DNA of 64,000 nucleotides from Clostridium ljungdahlii (GCF_001636845.1 NZ_LITT01000046.1:124001-188000), one strand, 5' to 3'; numbered from the stretch's first letter, positions 37,003-47,532 are shown. A program made the numbers and translations. The notes: a model not told the origin generated them from the letters alone.

Positions 37003-37061
37003 TAGATCAAATCAATTAAAAAACGGTGTTCATTTTTTGATTACTGTTCGCTTTTTGGTCA
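37003..37061. promoter_or_regulatory. Three tandem repeats, candidate upstream activator sites
   Basis: TGTTCATTTTTAGATCA (37003-37019), TGTTCATTTTTTGATTA (37027-37043) and TGTTCGCTTTTTGGTCA (37045-37061) share TGTTC-N7-GA/GNCA, half-symmetrical. They lie 60-120 bases upstream of the -24 box, the normal place for enhancer sites. A fourth, more symmetrical copy (GTTCGTTTTTTGAAC) is at 37521-37535 in the third-copy scar. Confidence 0.65.
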
Positions 37062-37109
37062 TAGTTTTCCTTTCCACATATATTCCATATTAATAAAAAC
37101 ATAATTATA

Positions 37110-37545
37110 GGACTACCAACAATATATTTATAGGTAACCCTCTCTTTTTTGAATAAAAATATTACATTTGTATATTATGCTTTTTTATCTTGCTGTACAA
37201 AGTATTTCTTCTTATACCCAGTATTGCTGCCGAATGAGTTATATTCCCCTTGAATTTCTTCAATACTTTAATTTCATGTTCTTTTTCAATATAATCTAAC
37301 TTTAAACAATCATCGCTAATATCCACATAACAATTTTCAATTCAACCTTGCATTATTATAGGGAAGTCCATTAATATTATATATAATTGGCATAAAAACC
37401 AAATATCTTAATAATAATTAAATACTAAAATTTGGAATCATCATTTACTTATAAGCTATATATATGTTATTGTTTAAAATCCCCAAATTAGGTAGTTTCT
37501 TTTATATTTTTATTATGTATGTTCGTTTTTTGAACGCATTGTAAA
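37110..37545 (-). pseudogene. Scar of a third AOR cluster copy (regulator end plus promoter relic)
   Basis: Bases 37110-37327 match the last 60 codons and terminator hairpin of regulator copy 2 (25627-25862). They are joined directly to 37328-37375, which match the spacer upstream of that regulator (27602-27650). Bases 37452-37540 match the AOR copy 2 promoter region (36920-37020), including CCAAATTAGGTAGT and one TGTTC site, with the -24/-12 box ruined. Everything in between, about 11 kb in the other copies, is gone. The relic encodes nothing functional. Confidence 0.7.
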
Positions 37546-37611
37546 TATCATAATTTATTTACAACCTTCAGTTCCACTCTATATAGAATTAAATATACAA
37601 GTTCTATAACT

Positions 37612-37836
37612 AAAAAATAAGCTTATGCATAGAAATGTTTTACAATAAACAAGTACATTTAAATATTTTGTATATAAGTTTTAGTAGAAAATTTGTAAAA
37701 AAACTTAGAGCTTTTGAATTGTTTGAGGTACGAGCTTTCAAAAGCTCTTAGCTTTTTGCAAATTTTCTGCTTAGACTTATCAAAATATTTAATGTACTTG
37801 TGGTTGTAAAATATTCGGAGCATAAATTTATTTTTA
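37612..37836. repeat. Palindromic element family 2, copy 2
   Basis: The outer arms AAATAAGCTTATGCATAGAA and TTCGGAGCATAAATTTATTT are followed inward by TTTTACAAT/GTTGTAAAA and GTACATTTAAATATTTTG/CAAAATATTTAATGTAC. An extra inner stem (AAAATTTGTAAAAAAACTTAG...; AGAGCTTTTGAA/TTTCAAAAGCTCT) lies at the centre. It lies just after gcvPB and may end that transcript. It matches 12975-13102 with compensating changes. Confidence 0.7.
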
Positions 37837-37850
37837 GCCTAGAAACTCTA

Positions 37851-39308
37851 TTACTTTTTATTCCACTTAACTACAGGTTTCCTTGCTGCTTTTACTTCGT
37901 CTAATCTTTTAATTATAGTCGTATTTGGTGCTGATTTTACTATATCAGGATTTTCCTTAGCCTCTTTTGCAATACTTATCATATCATCTATGAATTCATC
38001 CAGTGTTTCCAACTTTTCATTTTCTGTAGGTTCTATCATCATTGCTTCTTTCACAATTAACGGAAAATATATAGTTGGAGGATGGTATCCATAATCTAAA
38101 AGTCTTTTTGCCACATCCAAGGTTGTAACTCCGTTTTCATCTTCTTTCAAGCCACCAAGTACACATTCATGTTTACAAACTGTATCTATAGGTATATTAT
38201 AATAATCCTTAAGCCTTTCCTTTATATAATTGGCATTTAAGACTGCATCTTCACTAACTTCCCTTAAGCCATCTGCTCCCATACTCAAGATATAGGAAAA
38301 TGCCTTTACCATAACTCCAAAGTTTCCATAAAAGCTTCTTACTTTTCCTATGGAATAAGGTCTGTCATAATCCAAATAATATTTGTCTTTGTCTTTAGAA
38401 ACTACAGGGACAGGTAAAAATTCCATAATTTCCTTTTTAACTCCTATAGGCCCACTTCCTGGTCCGCCGCCGCCGTGAGGTGTTGAAAAGGTCTTGTGAA
38501 GGTTCATGTGACATACATCAAATCCCATATCTCCAGGTCTTGTCTTTCCCATATTGGCATTCATGTTAGCACCGTCATAGTAAAGAAGTCCCCCTGCTTC
38601 ATGGACAAGTCTAGCTATTTCCATAATATTTTTTTCAAAAAGTCCAAGCGTATTAGGGTTTGTAAGCATAAGTCCTGCTACTTCATCACTTAATATGGAT
38701 TTCAAAGATTCAATGTCCACTGTTCCATCTTCATCGGATTTCACTTCTATTATTTCAAACCCTGCACAAGAAGCTGAAGCTGGATTTGTACCATGAGCTG
38801 AATCAGGAACTATAATCTTTTTTCTCTTAAAATCTCCCCTTTTTTCATGGTAAGCTTTTATAATCATAAGTCCTGAAAGTTCTCCATGAGCTCCTGCTGC
38901 CGGCTGCAAAGATACAGTTTCAAAGCCTGTTATTTCAGCAAGCTTTTGACTTAATTCATACATAAGTCTTAAAGCTCCCTGGGTAGTCTCTTCTGGCTGA
39001 TAGGGATGAAGCTGAGTAAATTCTTTAAAATCTGCCATATCCTCATTTATTTTAGGATTATACTTCATAGTACAGGAACCAAGAGGATAAAATCCTGTAT
39101 CTATACCAAAGTTTTTATTGGAAAGCAGTGTAAAATGTCTTATTACGTCTACTTCACTTACTTCTGGAAGCTCAGGCTCCTCTTTGCCTATAAATTCTTC
39201 AGGCAGCAATTTTTCAATGCCTTCTTCTGGTACGTCACATTTAGGAAGGGAGTAGGCCTTTCTGCCTTCTTTAGAAAGTTGAAAAATAAGTTTATTATAT
39301 TCTTTCAT
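37851..39308 (-). CDS. gcvPB: Glycine dehydrogenase (decarboxylating) subunit 2
   Basis: This is the C-terminal half of the split P protein of the glycine cleavage system; it carries pyridoxal phosphate and decarboxylates glycine. Its 485 residues are normal. The lysine site is [21 protein letters not shown] (its central 20 residues span about 267-287), and [15 protein letters not shown] and YDGANMNA are also present. The start overlaps the end of gcvPA by one base. It is last in the T-H-PA-PB operon. In purine-fermenting clostridia the system converts glycine and CO2/one-carbon units. Confidence 0.96.
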   Translation of the reverse strand: MKEYNKLIFQLSKEGRKAYSLPKCDVPEEGIEKLLPEEFIGKEEPELPEVSEVDVIRHFTLLSNKNFGIDTGFYPLGSCTMKYNPKINEDMADFKEFTQLHPYQPEETTQGALRLMYELSQKLAEITGFETVSLQPAAGAHGELSGLMIIKAYHEKRGDFKRKKIIVPDSAHGTNPASASCAGFEIIEVKSDEDGTVDIESLKSILSDEVAGLMLTNPNTLGLFEKNIMEIARLVHEAGGLLYYDGANMNANMGKTRPGDMGFDVCHMNLHKTFSTPHGGGGPGSGPIGVKKEIMEFLPVPVVSKDKDKYYLDYDRPYSIGKVRSFYGNFGVMVKAFSYILSMGADGLREVSEDAVLNANYIKERLKDYYNIPIDTVCKHECVLGGLKEDENGVTTLDVAKRLLDYGYHPPTIYFPLIVKEAMMIEPTENEKLETLDEFIDDMISIAKEAKENPDIVKSAPNTTIIKRLDEVKAARKPVVKWNKK

Positions 39309-40660
39309 TACTCAATTCCCTCCAATACAGAAGTTAATTTATCAATTTGATTCTTTGTCCTCTTTTCAGTTACACATAAAAGCATGGAATTTTTATAAGA
39401 AGGATATTGTTTCTCCAGATCATATCCACCTAATATTTTATTTTCAAGCAGTGTCTTATTTATGTCTTCTGCTGAATTTTTTGAAGCAACTACAAATTCA
39501 TTGAAAAATGGTTTGTCAAATACAGCTTTGTATTTTCCGTTTTCAGTAAGTTTTTTAAATGCATAATGAGATTTTTGGACATTTTGATAAGCCACTTCTC
39601 TAATTCCCTTTTTACCCAGGGTAGTTAAATATATAAGGGCTGTCAGTGCATTTAATGCTTCATTGGAGCATATATTTGAAGAAGCCTTTTCACGTCTTAT
39701 ATGCTGTTCTCTTGCCTGAAGTGTTAGCACATAGCCTCTCTTACCTTCTGAATCCGTAGTTTCACCTACAATTCTTCCTGGAATCTTTCTCAAATATTTT
39801 TTAGTAGTAGTTAAAAAACCAAGATAAGGGCCACCGTAATTCATGCTGTTTCCAAGAGATTGTCCTTCACCTACAACTACATCTGCTCCATACTCTCCAG
39901 GGCTCTTTAGTATTCCAAGGGAAATGGGATCACAAAATACTATTAAAAGGGATTTATTATCGTGAACATACTTCTCCACATCCTGCAGTTCCTCTATTAG
40001 TCCTAAAAAATTTGGTGTTTGAACTATAACTGCTGCTGTGTCTTTATTAATCTCACCTTTAAGTTTGTCTATATCAGTAACTCCACCTGCTTCATCTATT
40101 TCTATTAGATTTAAATCCTTAAATCTCAAATAAGTTTTAAGTACCTTTCTAACTTCAGGATTTAAAGTTTTTGAAACAACTATATTTTTACGTCTTGTTA
40201 CATTTGCAGCCATTTGTGCTGCTTCCACACAAGCTGTAGCTCCATCATACATTGAAGCATTTGAAACTTCCATACCTGTTAAATTAGCCATAACTGTCTG
40301 ATACTCAAATATAGTCTGAAGTGTACCCTGGCTTATTTCAGCTTGATAAGGAGTATAGGCCGTATAAAACTCAGACCTTGACGTTATGTGCTTTATCACA
40401 GAAGGTATATAGTGGTCATAAACCCCTGCACCTAAAAAGCAGGTTAGATCATCACAGCTTTTATTTGATTTTGCAATGTCTTTAATATAGGACTCCACTT
40501 CAAGCTCAGACATCCCATCATTTATATTCAATTTTCTATTTAAACGAACACTTTCTGGTATATCGGAAAACAGATCATCTATACTGCTTACTCCTATTTT
40601 CTCCAGCATAATTTTCTTGTCTTCTTCTGTAAGTGGTAAATAAGGATGCATATAAATCAC
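39308..40660 (-). CDS. gcvPA: Glycine dehydrogenase (decarboxylating) subunit 1
   Basis: This is the N-terminal half of the split P protein, 450 residues. Recognisable segments are [18 protein letters not shown] (about residues 80-97), [39 protein letters not shown] and NYGGPYLGF. It overlaps gcvH by 4 bases and gcvPB by one. Together with PB it forms the P protein that transfers the aminomethyl group to lipoylated GcvH. The tight overlaps imply one transcript controlled by the glycine riboswitch upstream of gcvT. Confidence 0.96.
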   Translation of the reverse strand: MIYMHPYLPLTEEDKKIMLEKIGVSSIDDLFSDIPESVRLNRKLNINDGMSELEVESYIKDIAKSNKSCDDLTCFLGAGVYDHYIPSVIKHITSRSEFYTAYTPYQAEISQGTLQTIFEYQTVMANLTGMEVSNASMYDGATACVEAAQMAANVTRRKNIVVSKTLNPEVRKVLKTYLRFKDLNLIEIDEAGGVTDIDKLKGEINKDTAAVIVQTPNFLGLIEELQDVEKYVHDNKSLLIVFCDPISLGILKSPGEYGADVVVGEGQSLGNSMNYGGPYLGFLTTTKKYLRKIPGRIVGETTDSEGKRGYVLTLQAREQHIRREKASSNICSNEALNALTALIYLTTLGKKGIREVAYQNVQKSHYAFKKLTENGKYKAVFDKPFFNEFVVASKNSAEDINKTLLENKILGGYDLEKQYPSYKNSMLLCVTEKRTKNQIDKLTSVLEGIE

Positions 40661-41037
40661 TCCTTATCACATATTTTTTCATAGTTTGCCGCATCAAGTA
40701 AGTCTTTCAATTCAGCTTCATCTGATACTTCAATTGAAATTATCCAGTTTTTATAAGGATCTTCATTGAGACCTTCAGGACTATCTACAAGTTCCTCATT
40801 TACTTCTAAGACCTTACCTGAAACTGGAATACACAAATCTGATGCTGCCTTTACAGATTCAACTGTTCCAAATACATCACCTTTTGAGAATTCTGAATCC
40901 ACCTCAGGAAGTTCAACAAAAACAATTTCTCCTAAAGAATCCTGGGCAAAATCTGTAATACCAACATAAGCTTTGACCCCATCAACTTTTATCCATTCAT
41001 GATCTTTCGAATACAATAATTCCTTTAAAGTTTTCAT
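40657..41037 (-). CDS. gcvH: Glycine cleavage system H protein
   Basis: This is the lipoyl carrier protein of 126 residues that shuttles the aminomethyl group between P, T and L proteins. [20 protein letters not shown] is the family start, and the lipoylation site lysine is in [12 protein letters not shown] (about residue 63). It begins 16 bases after gcvT. The L protein and lipoate ligase are not in the window. Confidence 0.96.
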   Translation of the reverse strand: MKTLKELLYSKDHEWIKVDGVKAYVGITDFAQDSLGEIVFVELPEVDSEFSKGDVFGTVESVKAASDLCIPVSGKVLEVNEELVDSPEGLNEDPYKNWIISIEVSDEAELKDLLDAANYEKICDKE

Positions 41038-41053
41038 TTATAAATCCTCCCCG

Positions 41054-42160
41054 CTATTTGTTATAATTTTTATTATAAAATTTTTTGCTAACCACTTCGG
41101 CTTTCAAAAGCTTATTTCTCACCTTTATAGAAATAGAAGTTCCAATAGGTGCATATTTAGAATCAATTAAAGCAAAACCTATATTTTTATTTAAAGAAGG
41201 TGAACGATATCCAGTAGTTACCTCTCCTATTTTCTTGTCATCTGCAAAAACTTCATATCCATGCCTTGAAATTCCTCTTTCCTTCATTTCAAAACCAACT
41301 ATTTTTCTCTTTAGTCCTTCTTTTTTCTGCTTTACAAGAGCATCTTTGCCTATAAAATTGTCTTTATCTAATTTCACAAAAATTCCTATACCTGCTTCAA
41401 GAGGTGTAATTGATTTGGATAATTCATTTCCATAAAGGGGCAGGTTAACTTCAAATCTCAAAGTATCCCTTGCACCAAGTCCTACTGGTTTTATGCCATC
41501 TTCTTTACCTGTTTCAAGTATTTTATTCCACAAATACTCTGCATTTTCGGTTCCTGAATAAATTTCAAATCCATCTTCTCCTGTGTATCCTGTTCTTGAA
41601 ACCATGCACTTTTTTCCTGCAACTAGTACATCTTTTTTAAAGAAATAGAACTTGATGCTATTTAAATCTGTATCCGTTAATTTTTGAAGTATTTTTTGTG
41701 CATTTGGCCCCTGAATTGCAAGCTGTATAATTGAAGGAGATATATTTTTTATATCTACCTGGAAATTTTCCTTATTTTTTATCATCCAGTCAATATCTTT
41801 ATCTGTATTGGCAGCATTTATTACGAGAAAAAAGTGCTCATTTGTAAATTTATAAACAAGTATATCATCTACTATTCCACCTTCTGGATAGCACATAGGT
41901 GTATATAATATTTGGTTTTCTTTAATCTTAGCTGCATCATTTGTTATTAAATTTTGAACAAATTCTAGTGCATTTTTTCCCGTTATATCTGCTTCTCCCA
42001 TATGTGAGACGTCAAATAATCCTGCTTTTTTACGTACTGCTTGATGTTCAGCTGTTATGCCTTCAAATTGCACTGGCATATCCCATCCTGCAAAATCTAT
42101 TATTTTTGCACCGTATTTCTTATAGGAATCAAACAGTGGAGTTTTCTTTAATTCTTCCAT
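41054..42160 (-). CDS. gcvT: Aminomethyltransferase (glycine cleavage T protein)
   Basis: This enzyme moves the one-carbon unit from aminomethyl-GcvH to tetrahydrofolate and releases ammonia. The 368-residue protein has LFDSYKKYGAKIIDFAGWDM at the start, GLFDVSHMGEADITG, SRTGYTGEDGFEIY and GARDTLRFE, all standard for GcvT. The ATG at 42160 has GAAGGAGGTC upstream. It is the first gene after the tandem glycine riboswitch, so the whole operon should switch on when glycine is plentiful. Confidence 0.96.
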   Translation of the reverse strand: MEELKKTPLFDSYKKYGAKIIDFAGWDMPVQFEGITAEHQAVRKKAGLFDVSHMGEADITGKNALEFVQNLITNDAAKIKENQILYTPMCYPEGGIVDDILVYKFTNEHFFLVINAANTDKDIDWMIKNKENFQVDIKNISPSIIQLAIQGPNAQKILQKLTDTDLNSIKFYFFKKDVLVAGKKCMVSRTGYTGEDGFEIYSGTENAEYLWNKILETGKEDGIKPVGLGARDTLRFEVNLPLYGNELSKSITPLEAGIGIFVKLDKDNFIGKDALVKQKKEGLKRKIVGFEMKERGISRHGYEVFADDKKIGEVTTGYRSPSLNKNIGFALIDSKYAPIGTSISIKVRNKLLKAEVVSKKFYNKNYNK

Positions 42161-42192
42161 AACATAAGACCTCCTTCATATTTTTGCGCATT

Positions 42193-42236
42193 AAAAAAGG
42201 ATATGGAGACTATTTACCTAATAGTCCACATATCCT
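42193..42236 (-). terminator. Terminator of the glycine riboswitch
   Basis: The minus strand reads GGATATGTGGACTATT...AATAGTCTCCATATCC followed by TTTTTTAATG. The stem lies right after the second aptamer and about 30 bases before the gcvT start, so it is the expression platform. Glycine binding would prevent its formation. Confidence 0.8.
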
Positions 42237-42412
42237 CTGTTTTTTTACCTGAGAGTTTCGATATTAAATATCTTTCACCTTTGGTACTGTCTTGACAACA
42301 GCTTTTTCAGAGTTTTGTCCTACAGCGCTCCTTCTACCTGAGAGTTTTTGATATAGCCGTGGCGGCATATCATTGCTTCTTCGGTTAACAACTAGATGCT
42401 ATCTCGCACTGT
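42237..42412 (-). promoter_or_regulatory. Tandem glycine riboswitch upstream of gcvT
   Basis: Two aptamer cores occur on the minus strand. Each ends in AACTCTCAGGTA (near 42335-42348 and 42246-42259) and has a GGA..GAC segment typical of glycine aptamers; CGCTGTAGGACAAAACTCTG marks the linker of the pair. The cooperative tandem type normally activates gcv operons in response to glycine. Confidence 0.85.
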
Positions 42413-42488
42413 ATTCATCCAATTTATATACTTTTTACTACATTATCAATATACACCTTAGAATATGGAATTTCAATAAAAATATTTT

Positions 42489-43757
42489 TTAATTTTTATC
42501 TGAATTTTCAAATTTTTTATCCATACTCTTTATATACTCTTCCATAGCATTTACAAGGTGTTTTGAAACCTCTACTGCTTCAACAACAGTTTTGGCACCT
42601 GTTACCACATCACCTGATGCAAAAACTCCAGGCCTCGTAGTTCTTCCTGAATCATCTGTCTGTATAAGTCCTCTGGAATTCACTTCTATCCCTTCAGAAT
42701 TGTTTACTATATTTGCCTTAGGTCCCTGGCCTACAGCAATTATTATAGAATCTGCATTAAAAAGCTTTCCTTCCTCATCTTTTAGCATTACTTTCTTTTT
42801 CCCGGTATTTTCATCAAAGGATACCTCAGTTGGAACTATTTTTATTCCATCATCTGTTATTTCAACTGGTGCCATTTTATAGAGAAATTTCACTCCATCA
42901 AGTTTGGCATAATCAATTTCTATATTGTCTGCTCCTGCATGTTCTTCATCACTCCTTGCAATGATAGTTACGTCATTTGATCCATTTCTAATTATGGTCC
43001 TTGCAGCATCCATAGCAACATTACCTGCACCTATAATTGCAACTTTATCTCCTAAATTATAGGACTCAGGATTCTTAAGATAATCTATGGCATAATTCAC
43101 ATTACCATAAGTTTCTCCTTTAAGTCCCAAGTTCCTTGGACTCCATACTCCCGTTCCTATATAAACCGCCCTGTATCCATCCCTAAACAAATCTTCAACA
43201 GTTATCACAGGTCCTATAAGAGTATTAGGCCTTATCTTAACTCCCATATGAAAAAGTTTATCCTTAAGCCTGTCCAAAATATCTTTCGGAAGTCTAAAGG
43301 CAGGTATACCATATCTCAAAACTCCTCCTATATCTTCATGGGATTCAAATATAGTTACATCATATCCCTTTCTTGCCATTATAAAAGCAATACTCAATCC
43401 CGCTGGACCTGATCCTACTACTGCAATTTTTTTATTCAACTTTTTTATATCAGCTGACGTTATAAAATTAAGATAAAAGTCCGATATATATTTTTCGATA
43501 AGTCCAAACTTTATAGGAGTTCCTTTTTTACCAAGCACGCAATGGCCTTCACAAAACTTTTCATGTGGACAAACTTGTGAACAAATAGCTGACATGGGAT
43601 TATTTTCAAAAAGAAGTTTCCCAGCTTTCTTTATTTTATTCTCTTTAAAAAGTTTTATTACTTCATTTATAGGGGTACTTACAGGGCATCCTTTTTTACA
43701 TTGAGGCACTTTACATCCAAGACATCTATTAGCTTCACCAAAAACAATTTTATCCAA
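42489..43757 (-). CDS. GltD-like NAD(P)H-dependent Fe-S flavoprotein
   Basis: This 422-residue single-chain member of the glutamate synthase small-subunit family resembles NfnB and SudA. N-terminal Fe-S cysteines are CLGCKVPQCKKGCPV and CSQVCPHEKFCEGHC. An FAD fold (KKIAVVGSGPAGLSIAF, about residue 108) and a second nucleotide fold (KVAIIGAGNVAMDAART, about 243) follow, and the C-terminal GVFASGDVVTGAKTVVEAV is typical. Such proteins move electrons between NAD(P)H and a partner subunit. No large subunit is adjacent. It is transcribed towards the gcv operon, but the riboswitch separates them. Confidence 0.82.
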   Translation of the reverse strand: MDKIVFGEANRCLGCKVPQCKKGCPVSTPINEVIKLFKENKIKKAGKLLFENNPMSAICSQVCPHEKFCEGHCVLGKKGTPIKFGLIEKYISDFYLNFITSADIKKLNKKIAVVGSGPAGLSIAFIMARKGYDVTIFESHEDIGGVLRYGIPAFRLPKDILDRLKDKLFHMGVKIRPNTLIGPVITVEDLFRDGYRAVYIGTGVWSPRNLGLKGETYGNVNYAIDYLKNPESYNLGDKVAIIGAGNVAMDAARTIIRNGSNDVTIIARSDEEHAGADNIEIDYAKLDGVKFLYKMAPVEITDDGIKIVPTEVSFDENTGKKKVMLKDEEGKLFNADSIIIAVGQGPKANIVNNSEGIEVNSRGLIQTDDSGRTTRPGVFASGDVVTGAKTVVEAVEVSKHLVNAMEEYIKSMDKKFENSDKN

Positions 43758-43990
43758 TCCTTTTTCCTCCCTTGTGTGTAAATAAATTCTATAATGTTTT
43801 ATTTACCATCTGTACTATTTTTCATTAATATTCTGTACTAATATTTATGCTACATATATATAATCATATATAATAGAAATTCTCAATATTTGTTACCTGT
43901 ATCTATATTAATAATCTTCTGTATTCCTTAATGCATCTTAAAAATGCTTGAGATTTCATAAGATTTATAATAGTTTATTGTATTTTAAAT

Positions 43991-44037
43991 AAAAAGCTGC
44001 ATTAGCTTGAAGTTAATTCTTCATCTAATGCAACTTT
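43991..44037 (-). terminator. Terminator after the hydratase gene
   Basis: The minus strand has AAAAGTTGCATTAG, a 19-base loop, CTAATGCAGCTTTTTATTT, directly after the stop at 44060. The stem is strong with a short T-run. The rest of 43758-43990 is AT-rich spacer in which I see nothing else. Confidence 0.7.
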
Positions 44038-44059
44038 TCTTAAATGATATTATACTAAA

Positions 44060-46354
44060 TTATTTATCTGTTTTATTATAATTTATTAAGCATCCATCTA
44101 ACAAGATATTTACTTCTTTTTCAGTAAGTTTGTCAATTTTTACGTTGAACTTTATAAGATCATCCTTTACTATATAGGCATCTATTTCAGATGGTTTTTC
44201 AACAACAGCCTTTCTTATATTAGAAATAAATATATAATCTCCGCATTCAAATTGTGGTTCATCTTCCATAACAAAAGGAAGTATACCCCAATTAATCAAA
44301 TTTGAACGATATCTTTTAGTAGCATATTCTCTTGCAATATTAGCATATCCGCCTAAAACTTTTTGGCAACTAGCTGCCTGTTCTCTAGCAGAGCCATCTC
44401 CAGGTTTTACTGCATATATCATGCTTCCTATGCCTGTATTACTTGTATTTATACTGCCAAACTTTTGTTTTATTACACTAAATACTTTTTCTAGATCCCT
44501 ATTTGCATCAAAAGGAGACTTACCTGCAAGTCTATCTTTTTCCGATTTTTGAATTTGTTTTGATCTTCCAACATATTCTGGATCCTTGCGTGACAACGTA
44601 AACTCTGAAAGTTTTAATGGATTAGACCTATAAGAAGATGTATCTCCTGAAGGTATCAATTCATCTGTTGTAGTTACAGGATCTTTGATTAAAGAACATA
44701 CTTTCAGTATTAAGTTGTCTGAAAGCTCAGGCATATCTGGCCAGTTCTTTATATTAGGTCCAAATCTTAATTCTACGTCACTATTTCCTTTATCAAAAGC
44801 ATTATAAACACGGTTATCATAAATGGTCTTGTTAAAATAATATTTAGGTATATTATAATCTACATCCAAATCTGTAGCTGCTGTAACAAATCCCTTATTA
44901 GCAGCTGTTGCTGCTATTGAACGTGCATCCATAAGTGCTGCATAAGAAAGCTGATTTTCATTAGGTTTTGAACCTTCACGATTAGGGAAGTTTCTAGTTG
45001 TATGTCTTATGCTGAGTGAATTATTAGCAGGTGTGTCTCCTCCTCCAAAACATGGTCCGCAGAAAGCTGTCTTAACTATTGCTCCTGTCTGCATCAATTC
45101 TGCAGCTATTCCGTTTTGAGCCAAGCTATAATAAACAGGCTGGCTGGAGGGATAAACATTTAATGTGAATTCATCATTTCCAATAGATTTTCCTTTTAAT
45201 ATACTGGAAGCTTCACAAATATTTTCATAGTTACCTCCGGCACATCCAGCTATACATCCTTGTTCTACATATAACCTATTATCTCTTATCTTTTCTTTTA
45301 AAGAGAAATCAAGATTTTTGTTAGACATTCTCCTTCTGGCATCTTTTTCTACCTTGTCTAATATGTCATAAAGGTTTGTGTTAAGTTCTTCGATAGTGTA
45401 TACGTTACTTGGATGGAAAGGCATTGCTATCATAGATTTTATTTTTGACAAATCAACATATACAATTCCATCATAATATGCAACGCTTCCAGGATTTAAT
45501 TCTTTATAATCTTCTTTTCTTCCATGTAATTCAAGGTAATCGCAAACTTTGTCATCAGTTTTCCATATTGAAGTCAAACATGTAGTTTCAGTAGTCATTA
45601 CATCTATGCCATTTCTATATTCTACAGATAAGTTTTCTATTCCTGGTCCTACAAATTCCATTACCTTGTTTTTAACAAAGCCATTTTTAAATACTTCACC
45701 AATTATAGCTAGGGCAACATCCTGTGGTCCTATACCTTTTTGTGGTTTCCCGGTTAAATAAATTCCTATAACTCCAGGATAAGATATATCATATGTCTGT
45801 GACAGCAACTGTTTAACAAGTTCTCCACCGCCTTCACCTATTGCCATTGTACCAAGTGCTCCGTAACGGGTATGACTGTCTGATCCTAAAATCATCTTTC
45901 CACAGCCTGCCATCATCTCACGCATATACTGATGAATAACTGCTAAATGAGGTGGAACATATATTCCTCCATATTTCTTAGCAGCAGATAAGCCAAATAA
46001 ATGATCGTCTTCATTAATTGTTCCACCAACAGCACAGAGACTGTTGTGGCAATTAGTAAGCACATATGGTATTGGAAATTTTGTAAGTCCACTGGCACGA
46101 GATGTTTGTATAATTCCTACAAAAGTGATATCGTGAGAAGCAAGAGAATCGAATTTAATATTTAAGTTTACATTATCTTTTGATTTATTATGATTCTGCA
46201 GTATAGAATAAGCTATAGTTTGTTTTTTAGCTTCTTCCTTGTTAACATAATCTTTTCCTAATTTCGCTTTAAGTTTTCCATTGTATTCTTCATTGTCAAA
46301 GTACAATTCTTCTCCATTTAATAAATATGCACCTTCGTCATGTAATTTAATCAT
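44060..46354 (-). CDS. Aconitase-family hydratase (YbhJ-like)
   Basis: This 764-residue protein of the aconitase superfamily would catalyse a hydration or dehydration on a carboxylic acid using a 4Fe-4S cluster. [20 protein letters not shown] (about residues 155-174), [12 protein letters not shown] and [14 protein letters not shown] carry the substrate and cluster-type cysteines. Its length and features match E. coli YbhJ-type putative hydratases rather than true aconitase or isopropylmalate isomerase. It lies 42 bases after the DUF6282-type gene, in one operon. The substrate is unknown; neighbouring GntP and MatC transporters suggest a hydroxy- or dicarboxylic acid. Confidence 0.78.
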   Translation of the reverse strand: MIKLHDEGAYLLNGEELYFDNEEYNGKLKAKLGKDYVNKEEAKKQTIAYSILQNHNKSKDNVNLNIKFDSLASHDITFVGIIQTSRASGLTKFPIPYVLTNCHNSLCAVGGTINEDDHLFGLSAAKKYGGIYVPPHLAVIHQYMREMMAGCGKMILGSDSHTRYGALGTMAIGEGGGELVKQLLSQTYDISYPGVIGIYLTGKPQKGIGPQDVALAIIGEVFKNGFVKNKVMEFVGPGIENLSVEYRNGIDVMTTETTCLTSIWKTDDKVCDYLELHGRKEDYKELNPGSVAYYDGIVYVDLSKIKSMIAMPFHPSNVYTIEELNTNLYDILDKVEKDARRRMSNKNLDFSLKEKIRDNRLYVEQGCIAGCAGGNYENICEASSILKGKSIGNDEFTLNVYPSSQPVYYSLAQNGIAAELMQTGAIVKTAFCGPCFGGGDTPANNSLSIRHTTRNFPNREGSKPNENQLSYAALMDARSIAATAANKGFVTAATDLDVDYNIPKYYFNKTIYDNRVYNAFDKGNSDVELRFGPNIKNWPDMPELSDNLILKVCSLIKDPVTTTDELIPSGDTSSYRSNPLKLSEFTLSRKDPEYVGRSKQIQKSEKDRLAGKSPFDANRDLEKVFSVIKQKFGSINTSNTGIGSMIYAVKPGDGSAREQAASCQKVLGGYANIAREYATKRYRSNLINWGILPFVMEDEPQFECGDYIFISNIRKAVVEKPSEIDAYIVKDDLIKFNVKIDKLTEKEVNILLDGCLINYNKTDK

Positions 46355-46396
46355 AACTTCCTCCCTATTATAATGTAATAAAATTTCATTTATTGC

Positions 46397-47230
46397 CTAA
46401 TCAAGATCTAACATTTTTGCTGGATATATTTTTGTCATATTATTAACAGCTTCTTCAGATAATCCTGAATTTTTTAAAAATGATATATACTCATATAATT
46501 CTTCACTCCACACAGGATTCTCAATTTGACCTCCATCAGTAGATATGATTGTGGATTCATATCCTAAGCTTTCAATTGCTCTTAAGTTGATTGAAAAATT
46601 CTTCTCATATTTACCATTTACACGATGTGCGTAACATCTTTCAAAATACACCCCATATTTTATTAATGCTCTTTGATCATCCAAAGACATATCTACAGTA
46701 GGCCATTCAGGGTGATTTATTAAAATTTTCTTTACACCTATTTCTTTTGCTTTTTCAACAACTACTCTAATTTCATATGGCGATAAATGGCCTGTAGCAA
46801 GAACAACATTATGCTTTGCAATTAGCTTTAAAATCTCTACAAGTTCAGGAACAATTTGTCCATTATTAATTACTTCAACGCCATCTGACATTCCTTTTTG
46901 TTTACGTTCATTAGCAGCAAATGAAGTTGGTAACCAAATAATTTTTGCATTCATTTTAATAGCATTTTCTACTGCTGCTATATTCAGCCCTCCCATTTGA
47001 GGATTTAAAACAATTCCACCAAACACATGAATTCCTTTAACTAATTGTTGTGCAATCCATGCTCTATCCATTGTAGGCACTACATGTGATTTTAAAACAA
47101 CAGCACGTGCACCAACTCTCTTTGCTTCTTTTACTAGTTCAATGTCATTTAATCTTCTTTCCCTAATATCAGGTGCAGTATGGATATGTAAATCAATAAC
47201 ATCTTCTAAAGCATTATCTTCACACTTCAT
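46397..47230 (-). CDS. Amidohydrolase-like protein (DUF6282-type)
   Basis: This 277-residue putative metal-dependent hydrolase has the metal-site start DVIDLHIHTAPDIRERRLND (about residues 10-29), KSHVVPTMDRA, LATGHLSPYE, LINHPEW and ISTDGGQIENP, a TIM-barrel amidohydrolase pattern. I recognise it as the DUF6282 group, whose reaction is unknown to me. It might open a lactone or release a carboxylate for the hydratase immediately downstream. RBS AGGAGG precedes the start at 47230. Its 5' spacer holds three ACAAATGTTT-like motifs. Confidence 0.65.
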   Translation of the reverse strand: MKCEDNALEDVIDLHIHTAPDIRERRLNDIELVKEAKRVGARAVVLKSHVVPTMDRAWIAQQLVKGIHVFGGIVLNPQMGGLNIAAVENAIKMNAKIIWLPTSFAANERKQKGMSDGVEVINNGQIVPELVEILKLIAKHNVVLATGHLSPYEIRVVVEKAKEIGVKKILINHPEWPTVDMSLDDQRALIKYGVYFERCYAHRVNGKYEKNFSINLRAIESLGYESTIISTDGGQIENPVWSEELYEYISFLKNSGLSEEAVNNMTKIYPAKMLDLD

Positions 47231-47276
47231 TTTTTCCTCCTGTATTAATTAATTTTATTTCTAATATATATCTAAG

Positions 47277-47532
47277 CAAATGTTTACATTTTACAAATTA
47301 CTACATATCTCTATTTACTAAGAATTAGAATAGAATATTTCACCAGCTAATAGGTATATACTTAATTTTTAAATTATTTCACTACAATTTAATAATATCA
47401 GATTCATTTTGCAAAGTCAACATTAGTTTATATTTTATACAAATGTTTTAAGATTATTTCTCAAAGCAAGTTATATATTAATATTAATCTTTATATGTTA
47501 AGTTTTTTATATTATTTTTAAAACAAATGTTA
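47277..47532. promoter_or_regulatory. Repeated ACAAATGTTT motif, candidate SorC operators
   Basis: CAAATGTTTAC (47277-47287), ACAAATGTTTTA (47439-47450) and AACAAATGTTA (47522-47532) lie upstream of the DUF6282-type gene. Related copies are at 49812-49822, 50144-50155 and 53105-53117, i.e. in the upstream spacers of genes around the SorC regulator. The 47360-47460 block also resembles 50055-50165 over 100 bases, including AAAGTCAACATTAGTT. Confidence 0.45.

Noticed and set aside
37385-37400. A -24/-12 promoter at TTGGCATAAAAACC
   Set aside because: TGGCAT is present but no TTGC follows at the required spacing.
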